Source of the DNA: Acanthosoma haemorrhoidale | Taxonomy: Eukaryota > Arthropoda > Insecta > Hemiptera > Acanthosomatidae | Length of the DNA stretch: 64,000 bases | Direction: 5' to 3' | Assembly: GCA_930367205.1 (NCBI GenBank) | Contig: OV884012.1 | Location: 36,285,520 to 36,349,519 of the forward strand | In this document: positions 47,003 to 59,200 of the stretch, in pieces | Numbering within the stretch: position 1 is the first letter of the stretch | Layout of the letters: each line of letters begins with the position of its first letter | The notes under the pieces: model-generated | Databases searched by the model: none | What the model was told of the DNA's origin: nothing | The model's input: only the letters and a program-made list of their open reading frames with translations | Translations under genes and position numbers: made by a program

Positions 47003-49385
47003 TTATACATATATATATATATTATTATTACAAACTATAGGCATATAATAATTACCGTAGACTGCAAACGTTTAAGCCAAAAGGTTGCTTAAGCATAAAA
47101 TGATATATATATAGTCTATAATACAAAAAATATATACTCTACATCTAAAAAGAAGAAAATAAAAATAAGCGTACATGCAAAGCAATACATTAAAAACCCA
47201 AACTCGTCCAAATTTAAAATATTTTTATAAAAACTTTCAATAAAGTAATAAATAGATTAAAAGATGTTTTTCGAGTTTGATGTGTTTCGTTTACTATTAT
47301 CGCCCGTCATATTAATTTTAACAATATATATCTACAAAATATATATAAATATTATACTTACAGAAATCCTGCTTTGTATTGTAATATACATTTGTTGCTT
47401 AATTTAAGCTGTAGAACAGTACACTTAATAATTTGTAACCGCCTAGAAATTAACCGAACAATTAAATAATTTATAACTTTCAAAAATAAAGGAAAGGGTT
47501 AATAGAAACGTGCATCTTTCTAAGTTATTTGAGGTAATTTTGAAATAATACATAAGTTATTTGGTTGGAGAAGCCCACTCTAGAAGATGATAACATGTTT
47601 GCATTTGTTACATAAACCGTTCTTTTGTAAAGGGGACAGAATTTTAGGTTACTTCTATTTAACATGTTAGGAAATGACATGATTTCATGCTCTGTAAATA
47701 ACAGGCTAGTAATAATACGATGTATTCAGCTGAAGCCCAACTTGTGCCTCTGAGACAGAACGAAACAAATGCAGTGAACCTTCAACATTTCCGAAGGTTA
47801 TGTCATAATTGCGGCTCACAAATGTCAAGTATATTTCCGGTTCGAAGCGGAGTAGTGATTGAATTAAATTTTTAGTTAAAAGTTGAATGGAGTAATCTGA
47901 TTTGTGATTTGATTGAAAATTAATTCAATCACATACAGAATACTTCGGATAAATTAATATTCAATACTTGGAATGCTGTTTGAAATTATCAGTTGTTATC
48001 ACTTTGATTCGATTGAATTGAAATGAAAGGAATGTTAGTCAACAGTCAGATTATTTGCAATTTCGATTCAGTAACAATAAAAGGTGGGCTTTTGCGCGGA
48101 AACTAAATGCGTTATTTAAACATTTGTTAAATTTTGTAATTTTAAATGCATAAAATAATTGTTCTACGATTATTGATTCTATTTTTCAAACACTCTGATC
48201 GGTTGAACGAACAATTTTAATGCAAGGAACCATTGAGTGCGACACATGCCTCTTTCGATATTCACGACCTGCGCATGCGCGATTTATTTTTATGACGGCA
48301 TTCTTACTAATACCCTCCCATAAAACGCATTCTACGGTAATATGTTGATTTAATTAAGTCTATTGATCAATACAATTCGTTTTGAGCAGCATGTAAGTCA
48401 TGTAATTGCGATCGACTTTTCAGTTCAATCAGCGATCAAAGCGACTAACAATAAACCAATTCTTTGAGTCATGTCAATAAAACGTCATAGCGTGCCAACA
48501 AGCTCCATTATTCGCCTGTCAGTTTCAGGTACTGAATTGAAAACAATAATGATTTACAAACAATTTTTAATTGTAACAGTGTTTATATTACAAGTGGGGT
48601 GGATGTAAGAATCACTAGTGGATTACCATATCTCCTACCTATTAAATATAAAACAATCGAAAAATCTGCATTGGTTACACTAGTGGTTGTTGATATCATA
48701 AATACAATATCTTGGGTGGTTCCCAAAGTTCATTGTCATTATTCAAGGCTTAAAGAAAATTAAATAAATTGGGTGTATGAATATTTTTTTATGTATTAGA
48801 ATAATACATCATATTTAAATAAAAATAAAAAGTCACAGCATACAATTGTTGAAGTTTTATTGCATTTGTTTAAGAAATTAGATACCAATCAAATTTAATG
48901 TATATCTTTATGTCACCCAACTTTGGTGAAAGTATGTTGGTTACATAACACAAATCCGCACAAAAAAATTCGTAATCAAAATGCCCCACATATTTCTGAC
49001 AAATATAATTTATCGCTACGCTTTCTCATTCAACCGACATTTTAAGAAGACAATATTGAAACTGCTTGTTTGACTTAAATACTTAAGGGGGGGGGGTTAC
49101 TGTATGCATGCAACGTAAAAACGATTGTTTTAAATATAGCTTATACTTAGCAAAATAAAAAGCGTAGAATGTTATGGGACACTGTTGCCCTTCAAATTCA
49201 AGTGAGTTCTCACTTTGCTTTGATACTGCGAGATCGAAATGAATGCCCTTTTTAGGGAAAAGTGCTACTACATACAAACATCATAAAAGCTCTCGTTTAC
49301 AAAATACAAGCAATGTAATGTTGTCGGATACTGCGGTACTTTCCCCATTTCCGTTTATCCTTAATTTTATTATTTTTTTTTTATT
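47003..49385. other. AT-rich intergenic DNA
   Basis: Several TA-rich microsatellites lie at about 47008-47120. No gene or recognisable transposon; open frames at 49083-49277 and 49243-49431 are unsupported. Confidence 0.4.
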
Positions 49386-49389
49386 ATAT

Positions 49390-50066
49390 TTCTTTTATTA
49401 TGATAAAATTACAATCTGCCTTAATACTTAATAGGCAATAAGTAATTGAGATAAATCTTCTCATTCATACAATATTTACAATTCATCATTCACTCGCACA
49501 TTCATACAATATTTACAAACAACTCAGGGGCCTCCCAAGTCCACATGGTCGTTACCCTCGCATGCGAATGAGGAAGCGGAATCTTGGGAAGTCCACCACG
49601 CTTCTCCGTCACCGGATACGAGCCAATGGAGGCTGGCAAAGATCGCGAGAGCCACATACGCTCAGGACATGATTGGAGAAACTAGCCATTGCCAGGACTC
49701 CCACTATCACGCATTTATAGCAGGTCACGAGGCCACTGCCGTTTCAGTATCCGAGGAGGATTATAGGGATGAGTGGAGCAGTGCAATGACTGTGCTATGG
49801 GATTAGAGTGGTTGGACAGGTTACTATGGAATTTCACGAATTTGGAAGGGATGAGTTCAAGAATGTAGGGTATATTAAGATCGTTATGAAGGGTTTTGTT
49901 GCTGACGTAATAAGGGCATTTACTATTGTTCTTAGGACTTTGGATTGAAAGGATTGGATACGCTTGATGTTCGACTTTTTTGCTGCCCCATAGTTCTATT
50001 CCGTATGACCAGATTAGCTTAAGTATAACTTTCTAGATTAGTAATTTATTTTCTATTGAGAGATGG
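49390..50066 (-). mobile_element. Jockey-like LINE, 3' end with reverse-transcriptase C-terminus
   Basis: On the - strand, with two frameshifts, the sequence reads LKLIWSYGIELWGS, then SNIKRIQSFQSKVLRTIVNA, then ILELIPSKFVKFHSNLSNH, and ends PPRILKRQWPRDLL with stop at 49717-49715. This order (SYGIELWG, IQ.FQ.K.LR.IV.A, RR/ILKR..P.DL) is the conserved C-terminus of Jockey-type reverse-transcriptase proteins. The 3' untranslated part runs from there to an A/T-rich tail near 49370-49390. The same 3' end recurs at 25925-26105. The copy is 5'-truncated and dead. Confidence 0.82.
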
Positions 50067-50443
50067 AATGTCCTTTGAAGTAGTAGAATTTTGCGATATG
50101 TGAAACTGCGTGCTTGATATGAAAACAATTGTGCATGCATAAGTATAAAACTAGCAGTAAATCCACCAATACCAGATAGTTGGAAAAGGAGGTGAGTGAG
50201 AGTTTACAAATGAGCAAAAAATGCATCCGAAGATATGTTTTCGCATCCAATGCATGGTCTCATATGATGTTTATGGCCGGGAATGCATAAGTGTTTATAT
50301 TAGCCTATGTTTATTTATTCTCTCTCATTTGTTGGTCCTGATGAGCCTTGGTCACCACTTAGCACTTCCAGCTCTACGGAGCCCATACTTCAAGTTGTTT
50401 ACTTTATTTTACTGACGTTCGGAATTGACATTTTAAAAATATT
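50067..50443. other. Intergenic spacer between LINE end and solo LTR
   Basis: No recognisable content; overlapping short frames on both strands are unsupported. Confidence 0.4.
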
Positions 50444-50448
50444 ATTAC

Positions 50449-51302
50449 TGTAGCGACCGCTAACTATATATGTAAATTACCCTACACTCTGGTTCATAAT
50501 GTATTATAATAGAAATGCAAATCTCTGTAACTTCTGGTAATAAATCATAGAGAGGTCGGAAGTCGTAGACAAGTAACTCAGAGGGTACAGCAATTAACCT
50601 AAGAGGATTAGCCACCTGACTGCCATAAATAGACCGGGCAGACCATCAGTCACTTCTAGCAGCCATAAAAAACACACCCTTTTACCCCAACGGTCATAAA
50701 ACTAAAAGGAAATGGCTACCTGTGTATCGTAAAACATACCCCTGGCAGACAGACTCCCCCTTCCACGAGGGAGGGGGTTACTATATTTATATCAGTAAAT
50801 TTCGCCCTGAAAAGACACTCTGTTTCCTAGTCTCCTGAGCTGCCCTTCTTGTCACTTTACACCAGGCCCTGGTAGGCTCACTCGACACTCTGTCTCTTAG
50901 TCTCCATAGCCGCACGACTTGACTTACACCAGGGGTCCCGGGCCCCTGGGAGTAAGCCCACTCAGCCTTCCGCTAATCCACTCTCGCTATGCCACACCTC
51001 TACGACGGCACTTTGCCACACAGCCCCAAGCAGACCTCTGACGACTTGTACTTATTACGCTGCCGATCTCTCGCCCGAACTCTGAAAACTGGTCTTATTC
51101 TTTATGAACCTCTGAACCTCATCCTGAACACAGTGTCTTGTTGGGACACATTCCTATCAATAAATGGAGTCAGATATTAACGCCTACATGGAACATGGTC
51201 CATGTTATTAACTACAACAATCCGACAATTGCTGACCTCCGACAATTGTTCACCTTTTCTGACAATTGTTCACCTCCGACAATTTTTCAACCTTTCCCGA
51301 CA
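50449..51302 (+). mobile_element. Solo LTR (copy 5), second subfamily, with 5-bp target duplication
   Basis: Starts TGTAGCGACCGCTAAC, ends CTTTCCCGACA, and is flanked by ATTAC at 50444-50448 and 51303-51307. It has a polyadenylation signal AATAAA at 51159-51164 and the CTGAACACAGTGTCTTGTTGG block shared with the LTR at 4788. The last about 80 bases contain four to five imperfect tandem copies of a CCGACAATTGTTCACCT unit. No internal coding region adjoins it. Confidence 0.85.
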
Positions 51303-51307
51303 ATTAC

Positions 51308-53559
51308 CAATGTGTGAACATTTCAAAAACCGTACATACACACCGTAAAGGTGAAGGACGTGGCGACTTTGGAGCATTCTGGTCTTTTAACTGATATAAT
51401 TCGGCGAAAATCTGACTTTGGGTGTATCAGTCAAGTATCAATCGCTCCTTAACGGGGAATTTTTTCCTTTTCATGGATTGACCGCCACGAACGAATTCGG
51501 CTATATTAATTAGCAGTCAGGACTGATATATACCAGCCTCAGTTTTTGAATTGCTTGTTGAATAGTTTGTTTCCCAGTGTAATCTGAAGGTGAGCCTCAT
51601 CACCTAGTGTGTGTATGTGTTTTTTGACTTTTCAACATCAAACTGAAATGAATTATAGTTATGACCTCCTTCGAATGCATCTGTGTATGCAGCGCGAGGA
51701 GTAAAATGTAAATCAAAAATTCTTTTTTCTTTGTATACTTATTAATAAAGAGGTTATGAAAAAAAAAAAAAATAATAAGAATTGATATACCAGGGATAGT
51801 TTTCGGGAAAAGTATCTAGTAAATTCTATTCAATTTAGTTTCTTAAATGGTCCCAGAATGTTAATTAATTAGGCACAATTTTCTATTAAATCTCCATGTG
51901 ACAACTGTCCTTGACCTTATGCTCTCGAGACTTTTTAAATTCCACAAAAACCTGTCCTCCGCTCATCTAAATTCTCTTGTCAACTCCTAATCCAGAAACA
52001 GTCGTTCTTAAACTCCTCCTCGTCGCCTAAAGCAGTGGAGGTCTCACGATCTATTGTAAATGTAAGTCATGGTAAAATGGGGTCATGGAACTGGGCACCA
52101 CCCCACTCCCATGAGTGACTGTGGCTCCCTCTCCTCTCATCCGCTGCTTCCGGCCCTTCCTTCAGCTTGCAGGTACTCCTGGGCAGAATGTATATAGAAT
52201 GAATGGAAATATTACGTAGCTATGAATGAATTCTTGAATGCCAATTAATAATAATACAAGCAAATTGTAATTTTTGAAATGAAGATCTTTTATAAACTTT
52301 TCTTTAGAGGCATAACCTTTACACATTACATCAATACTTTTAGAGCAAATGACAATGCTGTCGTGAGCCAGTGTACATAACATGAAATAAACACATTCTC
52401 TCTCACAAAACTAAATTATGATGATTGGTTGAGTGTGACTATAATTATGATTGCCACTAGATACGTTAGATTACGCCATTCCAAGTGACTAAAATTCTCG
52501 GTGACTTCCTGGAACCGCTTCGGGCTGGCCATGCCCAGTGTGCTTGCTATCTACACCGCCGGCTAGTGTTACTATTACAGAGCAGAGAAGGCTGCAATCA
52601 GACAGATCTGCAAAACAGATCAAGCTGATTCAGTGCCGGGTTTATCCCGCTAATGGGGCGATCGGCAACGGCTAATCTGTTTCTAGGAATCCTGTTTCCC
52701 TGTCGTTCGCTTCCTTTCCGTACTCCTTTCCCAGGAGTCCTTGCTGGCCGGGGATCTAGGCTCGTTCATTGCTCTCCCACTATCGGAGCAGCCTGTTTAT
52801 TCATGGCTAAGTACACCACTCCTATAGGATAATGAATGTACTCCTGTAAAACTAATTCATGCAAGATTAAGAAGCATAACTATTTATAGTTGTTTTGAAG
52901 TTGTTGCTTTTTTTTTTCAATCTTTACTATCTTAGTTACAACAATTACAAATTATACAAAGTCTTGAATGTTTTAGCATCATTATATTATATTTTAGATG
53001 TCCGCTCTATGAACTAGAAGTTATTATTTCAATTAGTGGATATAAAACAATATACAAAAACATTTTTCTAAACATAAGTTCGTATGGTTTGAAATATAAT
53101 GAAATATACGGCTATATTTTTCTTTCGGGCAATGTTTTGGATGTGTATTAATTGAATCAAACCTGAGAAATGGAATAAAAACAGGGAATGTGAACGGCAC
53201 AGTTAAAGGGAATGAGATGAAGGCATGAAGACGGAGGACATCCGGTGATACCACTTTGTAACTACATTTAGGATCGGCCGGTCCTTTCAACAGATATCTA
53301 CTCCAGTTTCTTTTAACTCGGCGTGGAGTGTTTGCTAAGTCATTTGTGAACAACTTTCTGAAGAATCAGAATGTATGGACCACTGTAGGGTTTCGGGAAT
53401 AGCAGAATTTAAATCCTATGTTACTACGTCATGTAAATTCGTTATATCATAAAAAAAAGTTATATCGAATGGAAAACTTTTGAACCACAAATTAAAAAAA
53501 TGTGGTTTTATAGATGATCAATTACTAGAAGAAATTTTTAAATAATAAAAGTAAAAGTG
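51308..53559. other. Intergenic sequence without supported genes
   Basis: About 52490-52800 is GC-richer than its flanks and may be an unrecognised insertion. At 51591-51610 the text AAGGTGAGCCTCATCACCT resembles the inverted-repeat family near 60648. No coding evidence. Confidence 0.4.
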
Positions 53560-54300
53560 GAAGCATATTTTAAAACTTATTTTGGATGGCAACTGGATTC
53601 TGCACTGCATGAAAAATAATGACCCATTGAGAGGAACTTGGTCATCCCGAATGTGGAAAATTTCTGAAAGCAATGACTATTGAAAGTCATAAGAACAATT
53701 AAGTCAATTAGTTCTCTCCTATAATAAAAAAATATATAATTACTATAGTTGATGCTGAAATTAGACAGCATATTATTCGAAATACTCAAAATGCAAAATA
53801 TTTTTTTATTTTATTTGATAGTAGACCAGACACTTCTGACCAGCAACAGATGTGTACATTGATCCCAACAGGAACAAATGTAACATTGAAGAAACCATTA
53901 TAGACTTTATTGTGGCACGTGATAAAACTGGCGAAGCAATTGCGAATGATATCGAAAACAAGTTAGCATAAGCCGGATTAAATATTAGAAATATAAGAGG
54001 ACAATGGTATGATAATGGAACGAATATGGCAGGTAAACACAAAGGGGTTAACTGCCAGGATATTACGTTTAAGAAATATGGCGAGGTATGTTCCATGCAC
54101 AGCTCACAGCCTTAATTTAGAAGGCGTTCATGTCGCACTAACATATGTTCAAATGAAATCATGTTTTGAAACAATTCACGATTGTTTAACTTTTCTGTAA
54201 ATTCTACTAGTAGATGGGGTCATTTAAAGGAAAAATTATCTGTTCGCCATGAAGGGTTAAGTGACACGAGGCGGTCCACGAAAGCTAACGTGTTTGGACC
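53560..54300 (+). pseudogene. hAT-type transposase remnant (DUF4371 / ZMYM-like)
   Basis: In shifting + frames the order is: KYFFILFDSRPDTSDQQQ (about 53796-53850), ETIIDFIVARDKTGEAIAND (about 53893-53950), GQWYDNGTNMAGKHKGV (about 54001-54045) and VPCTAHSLNLEGVH (about 54090-54130). These match the 'FDxTPDxSHxEQ', 'KTGEAL', 'GQGYDNGANMSGKYKGV' and 'PCxAHSLNL' blocks of hAT-like transposases and the ZMYM-type proteins derived from them. Stops and frameshifts interrupt it, and the C-terminal dimerisation region is not found. The DUF4371 name is from memory. Confidence 0.78.
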
Positions 54301-54364
54301 TTTATGAAATCAAATACCATAAATAATTGAAGTTCTTTATATAATGTGGGATCGACAAAGACAA

Positions 54365-55640
54365 GTTATATTAGAATTGAACAGGTTAGCGAATCGGGCA
54401 ATCCCTATCCTCAGCAGCTGCTTCAGCAAAACAGTGTTAGACCCGTCGTGCCCCGGTGCTCGGTTTCCCTGACACCGGTGAAGAATCGCCCTGAACTGTT
54501 TTGAGGAAACAAACATGTAGTTTTGTCCTGTCTCCAGCTGCTGAGGTTCGTGGTAGTTTCCTGTGCTAGCGGCGTTGTCCGCGACGTAGTGGTTAGTGTC
54601 CAGTATTTTCGCTGAGTTAAGGGTGTCGCCGTTATGAAGTTGGACGCTTGAGTCTTTCTTAGTAGTGGTCTTAAGGAGCTTCCAAAGCTTACGGTGTAAG
54701 CCACGAAGCCGCTTGTGCCTCGTAAAATTTTCAAATTGGTTTAATTACACGAATTCGCGTAAGAGTTACTACCACTTCCACTGCTACACAAGGGTTACTA
54801 CTACTTTCTTGATTTGACGATTTCTTGTTAGGTACCAGTTATTCTTCCAAGTATTGCGAAGTGCAATAAGTCAAATAATACGGTCTGGAGGTTTTCACAG
54901 TATAGGCGGCTGTGGGGTAATCTTCGGGATGGCAGCGTCAGCTGCATCGACGATCACCTCGGTGAAGTTTGGTATGGTGGTGTTCGGCGTTGGGTTCCCC
55001 CTCATGGTGGGGTCCTGCTGTTAGTGGTGGCTTCTCCGTCTTCTTCTGGTCCGCCTGAAGTGGAAGGCATAACCTGTAGGAGACGACGTGCGTACCTCCA
55101 CAGTTGGAGCACATTGTTTCTTGTGTTCTATCTCAGTCATTCGATGCGTGGGGCTGCGAGCACTGGACGCATACAATTTTTTGGCCACAGTGATTCTTTG
55201 TGTGGCCAAAATCTTGCAACGATGACATTGTGGGTAAAAAGAATATGGTTTATGCACTTTTTCTTTTTTGAATATCTTGAATCTTAGTGATGGGTGCTGG
55301 TGGTGGTGGGTGACCAGTATCGGGAAGATCTCCATCTTCGCGCCATGGGGGTCCGTCTTTCGAAGACATCAGACCTCCATGACTACTGGGCGGTTTTTAT
55401 AGTCTCTTCGATGAGAATGATATCCTCCCTCAATTTCCGTAATTAGGTATTTTTTCATTTTTTTAATTCCTCGCGGAGCATATTTGTGGTCGGAAATTTG
55501 TGCTTGTTTAAGTGCGGAATTTAGTTTCAGTCGATCACCCTTGGTGTATAAGGCTAAATCGCACTCTGGTAGTGGAGGGAGGTACCTGACAACCAGTCGT
55601 AGATTTTTCACCGGACATTCAGTCATTTTGGTAGCTGATC
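54365..55640 (-). mobile_element. Jockey-like LINE fragment: ORF1 (gag-like) and start of reverse transcriptase
   Basis: On the - strand, from 55640 downwards, a gag-like region leads to zinc knuckles at about 55230-55080: CHRCK, a frameshift, DFGHTKNHC, then CVQCSQPHASND, then MCSNCGGTHVV. These are CCHC-type nucleic-acid-binding motifs of LINE ORF1 proteins. At about 54470-54365 the text APGHDGSNTVLLKQLL matches the 'KAPGxDGI' opening of the reverse-transcriptase domain. The endonuclease that should lie between is absent, so the element is internally deleted, and it breaks off next to the hAT remnant. Confidence 0.78.
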
Positions 55641-55715
55641 CAGCTACTACTATATCGGGTCAGATGTCCTCCCGCTTTCTCGTCCTGGGGTACGTATCCT
55701 CTCGTCTTGGACCAC

Positions 55716-55719
<4 letters not shown>

Positions 55720-55762
<43 letters not shown>
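55720..55762. repeat. (CT)n microsatellite
   Basis: About 20 uninterrupted CT repeats just beyond the 5' side of the LINE ORF1 fragment. Confidence 0.95.
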
Positions 55763-55766
<4 letters not shown>

Positions 55767-58413
55767 CCTTTTTTGCGACTGGGTTACGCACGCTCTTCTC
55801 AGGCCACCCTAGCTGCTGAGTCCCTTATCCCTTAAATGACACCCCGCAACAGATGGGGCACCCTTGCCTTCCGTCGGGGAAATCACCCCACACCCAAAAC
55901 AAGGGCTTGCCAACTTCTAGCGGCTTATGACAGTCGCCCTTTGTCTCACTTTTACCATATCTGTCCCTTTCCATTACTTTATGATATTACACTACATTCT
56001 CCATGTCGGGGGTTGTACATATCACAATGACTATTAACACTATTACGATTACTAACGACCGTGAGGATGTATGTAATATCGTGTTCTATTTTGTTCTTAT
56101 CCCAGTTTGATATCTCGCTTGTCAGTTAATTGATAAAGTATGCTAAAAGACAAAAAAAAAGCATACGAAATAATTAAAAAGATTTACATTTATTCACTCG
56201 GGTTTTTTTAACAAGTTAGGCTGTGATAAATATTCTACATTACTAAGTAACCACTTTAATTATGTTATACATCACACATGACTGTATTTTTTTTAATCGA
56301 CCCATCGATAGCTCATGAAAAATACATGCGAAATCAATCTGCAGATGTGCTCGATACAGAGTAACTGAACTCGGATCATAATTTTAATTGGAAACGATAT
56401 AAATTCTAAACAAGATGTCCGGGAGGTGTAGCCGATATCCTGGACTGGAATTTAATTTACATATAAACAAACAGGCTCCGGTGCGTGGGTACCTGGCGCC
56501 GGTGGGTAAAGAATTTCGACGCCACCCATGTCTTTTATTTTTCTAAACTAAATAACACACATGGAAGGCGCTTTGCATGTGACATTGATACATAGTCATT
56601 TGCCGCTGCACCGGATTGTTTTTCTTTAGAACTGTGTTTTTGTATTTTATATTGCCGATTGACTCGCAATCAATCCAAGTACACATGTTATTATCAAATG
56701 ACTCCGATAGATTGCTGCTCTGACGTCTTAGAAACGGACTAGGCTAAATGGCTCGTAGAAATGGCTCAACGGCAGAGCGTCGCAGACCGGTGGGTCGGTG
56801 GCTCGGGTTTCAATCTCAAGGGTTCCAATCCATTATTCGGTCATTATACATAAATATTATTTTGGGGGCCATGTTTTTATGAATATTATATTAACTAATA
56901 TTTCTAAAACCTTGTATAAATAATTATTATTACAGCAATAGTCTCATCAAAATACAATTATATGGCGGCGAGAGGCCATCTTCAAATTGAGTTTCAACGG
57001 TTCAGGATATGTGTTATTTCTATTAAATATTAAAATGTTCCAAAAGGGAATAATACAATAAAAAATACAACATGCAATAAATACAGTTAAAATTCTATTA
57101 CCTTATACTAGAAGCATTCAAAACCATTATAAAATACTAAAATGTACGAATAAATTAATAAAACCCAGTTGAAGGGGCGTTCGTTTTCAGCTGAAAAGCT
57201 GAACACGGTCTACGAGGTAACAAACAAATTAAGAATTATGAGTTTTGTTGGTTTTTCTCAAAACCAGAATCCCTTCTTAATCCATGTTTCTGTATGTCTA
57301 TGCCCTGTATAAGCTTTAGATACATTAAATTTTATATGAAACAAATAATAAAACAATTATAAATAAAATTTAGATGATCCGTGAAATAAAAGGCGACTCC
57401 TTTCCCATCCAACACAATGACATTTTTGTATACTCGACCATAGGCTGCCATTTTCAAAGTAAAGCAATAGTACTAACACTGCCTTAGTAAAATCCTGAAT
57501 CCTGAACCAATTTAATAGAGAGAAACTTTTATCGCTTGCTGTAGTTATAGTATTGATAGCGTTGTCGTCATCACTATTCGTCTAAAACCTCGCGGATATT
57601 CGCGTCATTAATTGTTGCTAAGTTCATTTTTATTCGAAGTAATCAATAAATAACACTTCTCAAGGATGAAACGTTACTGTCGATCCCGATTAACTGGTGA
57701 AGAAACTTAAAATTATGACGGTGACTTGGTGGACTGCAGAAGACCGTTGGTTGCCACTCTGCCAAGCAATGGTTGTGTAACTGGCCTGCCGTACGAGGCC
57801 GGTTGTCGAACCCAGCTCTCCGGCCCATATAGCTCTCTCGTCGCACTGTCAACCTTTCAGAGAACATAAAAAAAAGTTACTCGGGCCAGAAATAAAGTCA
57901 AAATATTTTGTATTAAATCACACTAAACTTACCTCGGTGTATAATATAAACATAATTTTAATTTCAATGCACATGTTATCTATCTAGATTAACTTTCTAT
58001 AAATGAATTATTTTGCAGAATTTATTATATTTAGCATTTATGGATAGCAGAATATTTTACAAAGTCTTCCTCCAATCAAGAATAGCATTTATATGAGTGG
58101 GTGTATTCTTTGGGATATCGGCTTAGGTTGATGAAATGAAGATATTAGACTTTAATTGAATTAGTTTATGGATGACGTTTGGACATACCACGAAGTTATG
58201 CATTAAAAACAATGGTGATGTTAAAAATGGTGTAAGAACAATCGGAATACAAATAAGAGGTAAGAGGTATAAGTGTTGAATGTTTGTGCGAGGAATACAA
58301 TCCTTCATAAATAAATCTGACATATTTCTTTTACCAACCTAATGCAATGACTCTACAAATAACTTCGCTAAATCCTAGATTCTCGGCCAACTATTAACTC
58401 ACAGCTCAATGTA
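55763..58413. other. Intergenic sequence without supported genes
   Basis: No domain recognised. At 56758-56775 TGGCTCAACGGCAGAGCG fits a polymerase III A box and can form a tRNA D-arm, followed by a poor B-box candidate GGGTTTCAATCTC at 56798, so a decayed tRNA-derived SINE is possible. The rest is AT-rich. Confidence 0.4.
56755..56830 (+). repeat. Possible tRNA-derived SINE head
   Basis: GCTC-AACGGCA-GAGC forms a D-arm within an A-box-like string. The anticodon and T arms do not fold properly and the B box is imperfect, so a functional tRNA is unlikely. Confidence 0.3.
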
Positions 58414-58415
58414 TA

Positions 58416-59200
58416 AAGGGTGTCCCAGAATTAACGCAAGATTTGATTTAAAACTCAGTTTTTAGTATTTTTGTTGTTATTTTTTTATTGGATTATAAAG
58501 TAAATCGGATAGGGTTATTTATGGAATAACACATTGGGCAAATGGCCTCCACGACTTTGCTGGCACATACGCACTCTTTCGTCGAAATTTTCCATTACCA
58601 TTTGGCATAAATGTGGTTGAATTTCGTTGATGCAGCGTTGAATTTCCTCTTTTAATGCACGGGAGGATGTGGGCTTGTTGATACACACCTTTGACTTCAA
58701 ATAACCCCATAAAAAGAAATCTAAAGGTTTTAAATTAAGGGGCCAATTCTGATCACCGAAACGAGAGAGTACACGACCTGAAAATGTCTCATGCAATATT
58801 TGAATTGTTTCATGGGCTGTATGGCATGTGGCACCATCTTATTGGCCACATCAATATACTCAAATTTCGGCACAAAGAACTGTGCTTACGACGCCGAATT
58901 GATGTTCCTGGATTTTCAACAACAATCTCACGCACTGCTTCGATATTGACATTTGAACGGCTTGTTTTTGGACGACCAGTGTGTTTAGTGTCTCCAACTG
59001 ATGCAGTCTCCCTACATTTTTCAATTAATCTCTTCACAGTTGATGAAGTCAAAACACTATTCCGACCATATTTTGCATGAAATTTTCAAACTACGGCCGC
59101 CAAACTTTCATTATTTTTGAGATAATGTTCAACAATAAAGACACGTTGTTCTATCGAGTAACGCTCCATTTTTACTTACCCTAAGCTGTCATCTGAAAAA
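58416..59200 (-). mobile_element. Internally deleted mariner-like transposon (copy 2), one end missing
   Basis: Starts after TA (58414-58415) with AAGGGTGTCCCAGAATTAACG, nearly identical to copy 1 at 24193. The other terminal repeat is missing: similarity to copy 1 ends at about 59200, just beyond the transposase start codon. A degraded transposase is on the - strand. Confidence 0.85.
58518..59169 (-). pseudogene. Mariner transposase remnant (copy 2)
   Basis: In broken - strand frames: an MERY-type start near 59169, the helix-turn-helix part with TGRPKTSRSNVNIEAVRE, then the same internal junction as copy 1, then ETFSGRVLSRFGDQNWP, LKPLDFFLWGYLKSKV (the last catalytic-Asp block), EIQRCINEIQPHLC and RMCQQSRGGHLPNVLF. 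The first catalytic block is absent because of the shared deletion. Confidence 0.85.

Noticed and set aside
57720..57860. tRNA-like B-box string GGGTTCGACAACCGG on the - strand
   Set aside because: No A box at a suitable distance and no foldable arms; probably chance.
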